Below, piece after piece: positions 1 to 5,499 of a DNA stretch of 5,499 bases; the first letter of the stretch is position 1, and the number at the start of each line of letters is the position of its first letter. Source of the DNA: Paenibacillus sp. (GTDB taxonomy: Bacteria; Bacillota; Bacilli; Paenibacillales; NBRC-103111); contig JARBUQ010000502.1 in assembly GCA_029239545.1 (NCBI GenBank), forward strand, positions 1 through 5,499, given 5' to 3'. The notes under the pieces are model-generated. The model was not told where the DNA came from and did no database searches. It saw only the letters and a program-made list of their open reading frames with translations. Both the position numbers and the translations under genes were made by a program.

Positions 1-4
1 AGAG

Positions 5-295
5 TTGGAAAATCAGGTCACCATGATCATTGGTCATATCGCAAGATCTCATTTTGAAATGGCCCGTGTACTCGAAGTGAAGCGGCAATCGATTATGAAT
101 ATTTCTCACATTATTAACGCTATGCCCAATGAGAATTTGGGGTTGGGTGATGCGAAGATTGTTGGGCAGGGCGCAATGGATATCGCGAAGAGTGTTACGG
201 CTTATTTGGGGAGTATCGCCGATCTTGAGGAAGCGATAGCGTACAATTTGGAGACCGTGATTAAAGAGTTGGCGAACAATGAGGAAGAAGAGTGA
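5..295 (+). CDS. Small helical protein of unknown function, first of three tandem related genes
   Basis: I do not recognise a characterised function. The product is 96 residues if translation begins at TTG 5. Only four bases lie upstream, so the start cannot be verified: the frame is open to the left edge, and ATG 23 is an internal alternative. The sequence suggests a long amphipathic helix (residues about 3-40), a Pro/Gly-containing linker (41-56), a second helix (57-91) and an acidic tail ending in four Glu. There is no signal peptide, membrane segment or Cys, so it is probably a cytoplasmic helical hairpin. The segment ARSHFEMARVLE (13-24) resembles ARSQRALARMIE in the third gene, and IADLEEAIAYNLETVIK (71-87) resembles a segment of the second gene. 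Similar short Paenibacillus proteins may carry automated enzyme names such as nucleoside-diphosphate-sugar epimerase. That is my recollection only, and nothing here (no glycine-rich nucleotide loop, far too short) supports such a name. Confidence 0.75.
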   Translation: MENQVTMIIGHIARSHFEMARVLEVKRQSIMNISHIINAMPNENLGLGDAKIVGQGAMDIAKSVTAYLGSIADLEEAIAYNLETVIKELANNEEEE

Positions 296-328
296 CTTAT
301 CATCTATGAGCTTGGACAGGAAGAAGGA

Positions 329-682
329 ATGCGTATGAAGCGGTCGGAATATTTTATGCAAATATTGGATGCTTCCGTCAGTATGCAATATAATATCTCG
401 ATTATCCTGGAGGCTAAAGCGAACGAAGCGGCCAAATCAAGAGATTGGATATTGAATCATCTCAATCATCAAACCTATGATAATCATGTGGATCAATTGA
501 AGCTGCCGCTTGATTATCACGAGCAGTTTGTAGAGCTGATTGATGGATTAACCAAGTTAGAGAATGCTCTAGCCAAAAATTTAACAGTCGTTCTCAACAA
601 ACAGGAGGAAGCTGCCTCTGGGATGATGGATGGAACGGGATTTGGCAGCTTTTTTGGGGGTGACTCCGGAGATATAACATGA
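329..682 (+). CDS. Small helical protein with glycine-rich tail, second of three tandem related genes
   Basis: Function unknown. The longest reading is 117 residues from ATG 329. ATG 335 (third residue, Met) is a credible alternative, because the purine-rich site GAAGGA at 323-328 is 6 bases from 335 but touches 329, whereas AGGA at 318-321 would serve 329. Predicted layout: helix about 4-47, a His/Asn-rich linker (about 44-60), a second helix (61-93), then a flexible tail (98-117) rich in Gly, Phe and Asp (GTGFGSFFGGDSGD). The second-helix segment LTKLENALAKNLTVVLN matches IADLEEAIAYNLETVIK of the first gene at 7 of 17 positions with conservative changes elsewhere, which suggests common descent. 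There is no signal peptide, membrane helix or recognised catalytic motif. The gene lies 33 bases after the first gene and its TGA overlaps the start of the third, so the three are probably co-transcribed and the last two translationally coupled. Confidence 0.8.
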   Translation: MRMKRSEYFMQILDASVSMQYNISIILEAKANEAAKSRDWILNHLNHQTYDNHVDQLKLPLDYHEQFVELIDGLTKLENALAKNLTVVLNKQEEAASGMMDGTGFGSFFGGDSGDIT

Positions 683-993
683 GCTGGATCCGACAGCGGA
701 ATGAAGTGAAGCTGGATCTGCTCCAATCGCTTGCCCGCAGCCAACGGGCATTAGCCAGGATGATCGAAGCATTGGCGGATGTTACCGAGCAGTCCTCAGA
801 GACAGCAGCTAATCTCAAAGATAATATTCATTCCATTACCGAGTATCAGAGAGCTATGGCGGAAAAGGTAATGGGGATCACCCTCCCGGATTCGGTAAGA
901 CGCTCTAAGGGGTTAAGCCAACCATGGACGAATGAACAGGTAGGGGTAACACCCCATGCTGCCCAATATCCGAATAATCATAAGGAAAATTAG
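679..993 (+). CDS. Small helical protein, third of three tandem related genes
   Basis: Function unknown; 104 residues. The start ATG 679 overlaps the upstream stop in an ATGA arrangement and is preceded by GGAG at 668-671 with 7-base spacing, so this start is well supported and translational coupling is likely. Two predicted helices (about 9-38 and 42-66) are shorter than in the two preceding proteins. They are followed by a polar, Pro- and Asn-containing tail (70-104) that is probably disordered. ARSQRALARMIE (19-30) resembles ARSHFEMARVLE of the first gene at 6 of 12 positions, and ITEYQRAMAEKV (53-64) falls where the other two carry their LE-x-A-x-A-x-NL pattern. The N-terminus MSWIRQRNEVKLDLL is amphipathic but is not a secretion signal. 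The gene is followed directly by a hairpin terminator, so it ends the transcription unit. Confidence 0.78.
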   Translation: MSWIRQRNEVKLDLLQSLARSQRALARMIEALADVTEQSSETAANLKDNIHSITEYQRAMAEKVMGITLPDSVRRSKGLSQPWTNEQVGVTPHAAQYPNNHKEN

Positions 994-994
994 G

Positions 995-1033
995 AAGCCG
1001 GTACAGCTCGGACAGACGAGTGTGTACCGGCTT
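995..1033 (+). terminator. Compound-hairpin terminator after the small-gene cluster
   Basis: An 11-bp perfect outer stem pairs 995-1005 (AAGCCGGTACA) with 1023-1033 (TGTACCGGCTT). Inside it, CTCG 1007-1010 pairs with CGAG 1017-1020 around a GACAGA loop. The T-run after the stem is interrupted (TTGGTTT), so termination efficiency may be moderate. It begins two bases after the TAG of the third small gene. Confidence 0.7.
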
Positions 1034-1063
1034 TGGTTTGCAGCATAAAAGCGCGTTCTGCTG

Positions 1064-1093
1064 TTTACGGGTGTTTTTGACACATGGTACAAT
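1064..1093 (+). promoter_or_regulatory. Probable sigma-A promoter (extended -10) for the SMP-30 gene
   Basis: TACAAT at 1088-1093 is preceded by TG at 1085-1086, giving an extended -10 element (TG-n-TACAAT). A weak -35, TTTACG at 1064-1069, sits 18 bases upstream. An alternative pairing is the perfect -35 TTGACA at 1077-1082 with TATGGC at 1100-1105 (17-base spacing), but that -10 is poor. Transcription would start near 1100, leaving a leader of about 45 bases before ATG 1145. The site lies downstream of the terminator, consistent with independent transcription. Confidence 0.5.
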
Positions 1094-1144
1094 GGAGCAT
1101 ATGGCTTGGCAACGAACAGGCCTCTCTGGGAGGATAACGATAAC

Positions 1145-2032
1145 ATGCAACAGTTAAAAGCTGAATGGGTACTGGATGTACAGAATGCTCTTGGTGAAGG
1201 TCCATGCTGGGATGAGCGTACAGGTGTATTATGGTGGGTGAATATCACCGACGGGAAGGTACACCGCTACAATCCCGTTACGGAAGAACAGAATACATAT
1301 GCATTCGAGCAATTTGTAACCGTAGTAGTACCGGGCAAGGATGGCAAAGTCATCATCAGCTTCCCTCATGCAATCGCTTCATTTGATCCGGAGACCGGTG
1401 TTGTTGAAACACTGATCGATGGAATCGAAAGCGATTTGCCGGATAATCGTTTCAATGACGGCAAATGCGACTCTGCAGGCAGGTTATGGATCGGATCGAT
1501 GAGTATGAGCGGAAAGCCGGCGCAAGGTAAACTTTATTGTATCCAGCCTGATTTGACAGTCCGTGAAGCACTCTCGGGAATTGGCTGCTCGAATGGGATT
1601 GCCTGGAGCGTGGACGGAGGCACCATGTATTACATCGACTCCCCGACACGTCAGGTAGTGGCATTTGACTTTGATGCTGAGAGCGGTGAATTGTCCGGAC
1701 GCAGAGTCGTCGTGCAATTCGGCGATAACGAATCGGGAGTGCCGGACGGGATGACGATTGATGACGAAGGCATGTTATGGGTTGCCCAGTGGGGCGGGGC
1801 AGAACTTAGCCGTTGGAACCCAACTACCGGTACCAAGCTTGGGGTTGTTGCCGTTCCGGCACTGCAGGTTACGTCCGCCATGTTCGCGGGTCCTGAGCGT
1901 GATGAATTGTACATCACAACCGCAAGAACAGGGTTAAACGACGAACAATTGGCTCAGTATCCATTGTCAGGCGGTCTGTTCCGGATTCGACCAGGTGTAA
2001 GCGGAGCTGCTGTACATAGCTTCAAGGGTTAA
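1145..2032 (+). CDS. SMP-30/gluconolactonase/LRE family lactonase
   Basis: Predicted cytoplasmic metal-dependent sugar lactonase of the regucalcin/gluconolactonase six-bladed beta-propeller family, which hydrolyses aldono-lactones to aldonic acids. Start ATG 1145 (295 residues) is chosen because GGGAGG lies at 1128-1133 and the family motif LGEGPCWDERTGVLWW begins at residue 16. The longer reading from TTG 1106 adds 13 unrelated residues. By alignment with human regucalcin the expected metal ligands are present: Glu18, Asn150 (in CSNGIAWS) and Asp201 (in VPDGMTID). The substrate-side pair Arg102 and Asn104 (in NRFNDGKCD) is also present. The length is typical and there is no signal peptide or truncation. 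The gene stands alone between a terminator upstream and a bidirectional terminator downstream, so context does not reveal the sugar; gluconolactone, arabinolactone or another lactone are all possible. Family confidence is high, substrate unknown. Confidence 0.93.
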   Translation: MQQLKAEWVLDVQNALGEGPCWDERTGVLWWVNITDGKVHRYNPVTEEQNTYAFEQFVTVVVPGKDGKVIISFPHAIASFDPETGVVETLIDGIESDLPDNRFNDGKCDSAGRLWIGSMSMSGKPAQGKLYCIQPDLTVREALSGIGCSNGIAWSVDGGTMYYIDSPTRQVVAFDFDAESGELSGRRVVVQFGDNESGVPDGMTIDDEGMLWVAQWGGAELSRWNPTTGTKLGVVAVPALQVTSAMFAGPERDELYITTARTGLNDEQLAQYPLSGGLFRIRPGVSGAAVHSFKG

Positions 2033-2062
2033 GGAAGAAGTTATAACTGATGAAGTGGCTGA

Positions 2063-2109
2063 ACACATAAAAGACCTGATCTGTTATTCAGATCAGGTCT
2101 TTTATGTGT
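2063..2109. terminator. Bidirectional rho-independent terminator between convergent genes
   Basis: A perfect 21-bp inverted repeat pairs 2063-2083 with 2089-2109 around a 5-base loop (TTATT). The core GACCTGATCTG/CAGATCAGGTC is flanked by AAAA on the left and TTTT on the right, so either strand gives a GC-containing stem followed by a U-run. It sits 31 bases after the lactonase stop (+) and 17 bases after the stop of the chemotaxis gene (-), and should end transcripts from both sides. Confidence 0.9.
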
Positions 2110-2125
2110 AATCAACTATGTATAG

Positions 2126-4187
2126 TTAGATTGTAAATTTGCTAAGTGACTCCCTAAGTGAATTGGATAGCTCTTCAAGTTTCTCCGACAAGCGAACGAG
2201 GCTGCTGCTGATGCTAAGCTGTTCGGTGCTGAGTGAGGCAACCTCTTGAGAGGTGGCAGACGATTCTTCGGCAACTGCACTGACGTTGCTCATGGCATCG
2301 GACAGTACGAGCTGCGAGTCCTTCAACTGTTGAACCGAGCCTGTCACTTCACGGAGCTGTACGGTGAATCCGCCCATCCGTTCCGAAACCTGCTTGAATA
2401 TTTCATCCGTATATTTTACGGAAGAGATCTGCTCCTGGAATAGCGGGTACGCCTCAGACAGGACGGATACCGTCTCTTTAATCTCATGCTGAATCGTATC
2501 TGTAATCTGGGCAACAACATCGATCGATTGCTTGGATTGGTCAGCCAGCTTGCGAATCTCATCCGCAACGACCATGAAGCCTTTGCCTGCCGCTCCTGCT
2601 CGGGCCGCTTCAATCGTTGCGTTCAAGGACAGGATGTTCGTCTGTTTGGTCATTGAGTTCAGAACGTCCAATATTTTGCGAATCGAGCGTGTGCTTTCTT
2701 GCAGCTTCTCAACCTTGTCTACCATAGAACGGGTCATTTCTTCCGTTGCATTCGTTTTGGTGATCAGCTCCGACATGTACACGATCCCTTGTCTGCTTGC
2801 GGTGTTCACTTCCGTGCTGGAAGCTTCCATCTGTTCATTGGCAGAAACGACTTGATTCACTTTAATATTGATATTGCTTGTAAGATCATTGCCGCGCTCC
2901 GCTTCCATTGCCAGACTGGAAGCACCAGATGCAATTTCCTCTGTTGCTACAGCAATTTCCTTAGCGGATAAGGCTGTTTTCTTGGAGGCATCCGACAATT
3001 CTGTTGCCGTGTTCAACACTTCCCGTGCCGACTCATTCGTTTGCCGAACCAAGTGTGTAATTTGATCCATCATCTGATTGAAGCTGTCTCCCAATTGACC
3101 GATCTCATCACGGCGGCCCTTGAAATTAGTGCGGACAACCAGATTGCCTCGAGCGCCTTGCATCATCAGGTTGCGCATGGAAACCAGAGGCGCTCCAATC
3201 ATACGCATGACGAGTAAACCAAGTAAACTTGCTACGATTGCAGCGGCAATAATTAATTTCCATGTAAGACTGGCAATTTTATCGGCTTCCTTAACGAGCA
3301 CCTCGACAGGGACATTGCTGGTCAAGTACCAGTTGGCGCGGTTAACCAGATCATAGACGATCAAGTTGTTTTTATTATCGATTTTATCCTCGAATCCGTG
3401 TGATTCCTTATTTATTTTTGCTACATCGCCAGCGATATCGATAGCATAATCAGCTTCGAGAGATTCTGCATTGTCTGCCCATACAATTTTGTTAGTCGAG
3501 CTGACAATCGCGATCTTACTGCCTTCTCCAATAGAGAGCCCACTCAGAATATCTTTGAGAGCGGATTCCTTAATCTCTATAACCGGCTTTCAACGTAGGC
3601 AGCCAAACGGCCTTTCCGTCACCTTTCTTGATTTCCTCCAGCCAAGCGGATTGGTATACACTGTCCTTCATGCTTGTGTTGGATTTATAAGAGTCGGAAT
3701 CGATTGCGATTGGTACGATATTTACATCTGCGATCTTGCTATTGGACATAACATAATTCTTTAATCTGGTATTGACGGCTGAGCCTGCCTGCAGCTTGTC
3801 ATATGCAGTAAGCGTTTTGTCCCTGTACTTGTTCAGATTTTCAGCGATTACATCGTCGGACATAATTTGAACCGTAGAGTTCTCCAAGCTTTCGAGGAAG
3901 TAGTCCAGCTTGTCAGATGCTTGTATAATGGTTTCCTCGGAAGCTGTTGATACCTTGTCTGTAATGATGCTTTTGGAAATGTTTGTTGAGAGAACACCTG
4001 CGAATACTACCATGGCGACAATGCTGATAAAAAATAACAAGAACAACATAACGCCAACGGAACGAATCGGATTTTGCAGTCTGATTTTACCTTTTTCTCT
4101 CGGTTGATCCGTACTCGATAACTGCCGCTTGGCCTTGTTCACATTACCGGAAAGTCCGGATAGCCAACGCGTCAACTTTTCTTTCAT
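2126..4187 (-). pseudogene. Methyl-accepting chemotaxis protein, frame broken in the sensor domain
   Basis: MCP gene read in two frames. The first part starts at ATG 4187 (AGGTGGG at 4194-4200, 7-base spacing) and gives a 45-residue basic cytoplasmic tail, TM1 (about 44-66) and the first part of an extracellular dCache-like sensor. It stops at TAA 3572-3570 after WLPTLKAGYRD (residues 195-205). The second frame is meaningful from about 3583 (VIEIKESALKDILSGLSIGEG). Counted from 3364, it carries TM2 (about 37-56), HAMP (about 53-105) and the cytoplasmic signalling coiled coil (to 412), with the conserved hairpin tip QTNILSLNATIEAARAG at 241-257 and VVADEIRKLADQS after it. An intact receptor would bind CheA and CheW through this tip. 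No ATG, GTG or TTG start lies in the second frame between 3589 and 3365, so the second half has no obvious start of its own; TTG 3364 lacks a convincing context. Sequencing error or recent decay are both possible. The ligand is unknown. Confidence 0.85.
3573..3596 (-). other. Frame-break point in the chemotaxis receptor
   Basis: On the minus strand the sensible first frame runs through T-L-K-A-G-Y (3596-3579) and then reads R-D-stop. The second frame becomes sensible at V-I-E-I-K (3583-3569) and is closed just upstream by TGA at 3592-3590. The two readings overlap on about five bases (GTTAT). The shift equals one extra base or a loss of 3n+2 bases. In dCache receptors such as Bacillus subtilis TlpA, roughly 20 or more residues lie between the equivalents of these two motifs, so a deletion is more likely than a single-base insertion. 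Confidence 0.7.
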
Positions 4188-4227
4188 GAAAAGCCCACCT
4201 TTGTCGTTTTGTCTTTGCCCATTTCGA

Positions 4228-4256
4228 TTTATACCGTATTCGACATGATTTTCCAA
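4228..4256 (-). promoter_or_regulatory. Sigma-A-like promoter of the chemotaxis receptor gene
   Basis: On the minus strand TTGGAA (4256-4251) and TATAAA (4233-4228) are separated by exactly 17 bases. Transcription would begin near 4221, giving a leader of about 34 bases to ATG 4187. A T-rich stretch (about 4286-4320) lies upstream and could act as an UP element. The TTG at 4256 that would lengthen the protein is part of the -35 box, which supports the shorter start. Confidence 0.6.
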
Positions 4257-4338
4257 TCTCCTTTACTTGGGTATTGCTGAGGAGGAAAAATATCGAAAAA
4301 AATTCAAAATTAGATCTAAAGACCTACCAGTATAAGCA

Positions 4339-4372
4339 AAAAGCCTCCAGTCCGATAGGTCTGGAGGCTTTT
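4339..4372 (-). terminator. Rho-independent terminator after the solute-binding protein gene
   Basis: A 12-bp perfect stem pairs 4339-4350 (AAAAGCCTCCAG) with 4361-4372 (CTGGAGGCTTTT) around a 10-base loop. Read on the minus strand, the stem ends in TTTTT followed by GC, the usual terminator shape. It lies about 40 bases after the TGA at 4413 and separates the solute-binding gene from the receptor gene downstream. The plus strand also has TTTTGTTTT after the stem, but no plus-strand gene lies nearby. Confidence 0.88.
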
Positions 4373-4412
4373 GTTTTGAACTTACCAGTCAGGTTTTATA
4401 AAGCAACCTTAT

Positions 4413-5499
4413 TCATGATTTGTCAGTAATTATAGCAATCATCCGATCAGCGAATTCTTCAGAGGATTCGAGGCCTGCCCAGAACATGTCCATCTCGGAA
4501 TCGATCTCACCGATAATCATAGGATCGGCGAACATATCACCTAAAAAGAAGCAATTCACGATTTCGTTGCCGAATAAGTTCCAGGAGTGCAAATTATCTT
4601 GTTCCCAGACCTGATCGTTTACGGTCAGACTAGAGAGGAAGCCGGTCTGCTCGGCTAACCTAATTTGCAGCTCGGCATCCAATGCAATCTCTATGAACTG
4701 GGCTGCCAGATCGATGTCGGGACAGTGAGTAGGGATCATGAAGCCATTAGCTACGAGCAAGGAGGCTTTCTCAGGACCGAACGGCAGCGGGGCGACCTGT
4801 GGTTTGAACGCTTCGTCTTCTTCCCAACTGGCCAGCTCGATCGTTGTAGTCAGCACCATCGCTGCTTTTCCCAGTACGAATGCATTGGAATTGATGCCCT
4901 TCGAGCCTTGATACAAAGTGACCGCCCGTTTGCGATAAATAATATCGTGAAGGAAAGAAAGAGTTTTGACCAGAGCTTCCCGACTCGATGAAGTCTCGAA
5001 GGTGTAGCCATTCTGTAAAGCGATAACTGGCCATCTGCTCGATGAGGATGACAGCAGCAAGCCATACTGGTCCGTAATGCCGTCTTCATTGGAATCAACG
5101 GTAAGCTTGACCAATGCAGACAGGAAATCCTCGACCGTCCAGCCCGGCTCAGGCTTAGGTACGTTGTAGGCTTCGAATAGTGCAGGATTGTAGGCCAAGT
5201 AAACAGGAGAGAAGGTGGTAGGAATCGCCTTGACTTTATCGTCCCTGCGAAAACCGTCTACAAGCCGCGGATAAATAGAGCTGAAAGTATTCTTGAAGCG
5301 ATCCTGCAGCTCTTCAAAAGAAGCAAGCTGCAGCAATTCATCATATTGTCTGTCTGTCACCAGCATAAGATGGGGAGCGTGTCCGAGCTCGATGGAGGCT
5401 TGCATGGATTCTCTGAAATTGACAACCGGGAGACTAAGCAGCTTTACTTCAATATTCGGATATTTGCTCTTGAAGGCGTCAATGAGAATAGGCATGCAA
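4413..5499 (-). CDS. Extracellular solute-binding domain protein (sugar ABC type, COG1653-like), 5' end outside window
   Basis: At least 360 residues, ending at TGA 4415-4413. ATG 5495 is probably internal: the frame stays open to the edge (TGC just before it), no ribosome site is visible, and MPILIDAFKSKYPNIEVKLL is the usual first helix-strand of a mature sugar-binding fold, not a signal peptide. Other family features, counted from this Met, are AIPTTFSPVYLAYNPALFE (90-108), PGWTVEDFLSAL (117-128), a calcium-loop-like DSNEDGITD (134-142), SSRWPVIALQNGYTFE (152-167) and the hinge-side VAPLPFGPE (234-242). It should bind a sugar or oligosaccharide. Two architectures fit the missing N-terminus: a lipoprotein of an ABC importer, or the Paenibacillus type in which a GntR-like helix-turn-helix precedes a binding domain and acts as a cytoplasmic regulator. 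The RWP-x-x-x-LQ-x-G segment reminds me of the latter, but that is memory and not proof. No permease gene follows; a terminator does. Confidence 0.82.
   Translation of the reverse strand, partial: CMPILIDAFKSKYPNIEVKLLSLPVVNFRESMQASIELGHAPHLMLVTDRQYDELLQLASFEELQDRFKNTFSSIYPRLVDGFRRDDKVKAIPTTFSPVYLAYNPALFEAYNVPKPEPGWTVEDFLSALVKLTVDSNEDGITDQYGLLLSSSSSRWPVIALQNGYTFETSSSREALVKTLSFLHDIIYRKRAVTLYQGSKGINSNAFVLGKAAMVLTTTIELASWEEDEAFKPQVAPLPFGPEKASLLVANGFMIPTHCPDIDLAAQFIEIALDAELQIRLAEQTGFLSSLTVNDQVWEQDNLHSWNLFGNEIVNCFFLGDMFADPMIIGEIDSEMDMFWAGLESSEEFADRMIAIITDKS

Larger units (their letters stand above)
4188..4412. other. Intergenic region between solute-binding gene and chemotaxis receptor gene
   Basis: These 225 bases hold the terminator at 4339-4372, an A/T-rich stretch with the 10-bp palindrome TTAGATCTAA at 4310-4319, the receptor promoter at 4228-4256 and its ribosome site at 4194-4200. 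I see no small open reading frame with a ribosome site and no RNA gene. A weak 5-bp hairpin (AGGTT 4391-4395, AACCT 4405-4409) lies just after the solute-binding gene. Confidence 0.6.

Noticed and set aside
1077..1093. Consensus -35 TTGACA (1077-1082) followed by TACAAT (1088-1093)
   Set aside because: Only 5 bases separate them, far too short for one promoter. TACAAT is better explained as an extended -10 with a weaker -35 further upstream.
1106..1144. TTG 1106 as the start of the lactonase, adding 13 residues
   Set aside because: No ribosome site precedes it, the added residues do not fit the family, and GGGAGG before ATG 1145 supports the shorter protein.
913..1248. 111-codon open frame on the minus strand across the end of the small-gene cluster and the start of the lactonase gene
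   Set aside because: It crosses a terminator and two well-supported plus-strand genes, and its product has no recognisable features; it is a shadow frame.
2532..2855. 107-codon plus-strand open frame inside the chemotaxis gene
   Set aside because: It lies opposite the highly conserved MCP signalling domain and only mirrors its codons.
4278..4285. Strong ribosome-site-like TGAGGAGG on the plus strand
   Set aside because: No start codon follows at a usable distance and no plus-strand open frame begins there.
4290..4297. TTCGATAT on the minus strand, resembling a sigma-D -10 element upstream of a chemotaxis gene
   Set aside because: No TAAA-like -35 lies at the required 15-base spacing (GATC is there instead), and a better sigma-A pair sits closer to the start codon.
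4321..4361. GACCTA (4321-4326) complementary to TAGGTC (4356-4361), suggesting an antiterminator alternative to the 4339-4372 hairpin
   Set aside because: On the transcribed minus strand the pairing partner lies after the terminator U-run, so it would form too late to prevent termination.

Overview
The window looks like chromosomal DNA from a low-to-mid-GC, Gram-positive Bacillales, most likely Paenibacillus or a close relative. The grounds are strong AGGAGG-like ribosome sites, a Bacillus-style methyl-accepting chemotaxis protein (MCP), a COG1653-type sugar solute-binding domain, and three small helical proteins of a kind I associate with Paenibacillus. The genus is an inference from protein style. 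There is no rRNA, tRNA, CRISPR array, insertion sequence or phage gene.

Layout. Positions 5-993 (+) hold three short, closely packed genes for small, probably all-helical proteins of unknown function. The second and third overlap by 4 bases (ATGA). A compound hairpin at 995-1033 closes this unit. Positions 1145-2032 (+) encode a single-gene SMP-30/gluconolactonase-family lactonase with its conserved metal and substrate residues intact, behind an extended -10 promoter. A perfect 21-bp inverted repeat at 2063-2109 lies between this gene and the convergent gene on the minus strand and should terminate both. Positions 2126-4187 (-) hold an MCP whose reading frame is broken near 3580, inside the extracellular sensor domain. 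Residues also seem to be missing at the break, so it is annotated as a pseudogene unless the sequence is wrong there. It has its own sigma-A-like promoter at 4228-4256. A terminator at 4339-4372 separates it from the upstream minus-strand gene at 4413-5499, a sugar-type extracellular solute-binding domain protein that runs off the right edge.

How the genes may work together. The right half carries two proteins built around ligand-sensing domains (an MCP and a solute-binding domain protein), but a terminator and a separate promoter lie between them, so they are neighbours and not one operon. The lactonase would act in sugar or aldonate metabolism. Nothing in the window links it to the small-gene cluster or the MCP. 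The most notable observations are the broken MCP and the tandem of three small proteins that look like diverged copies of one helical-hairpin unit. I see no clear evidence of a new multi-gene system.
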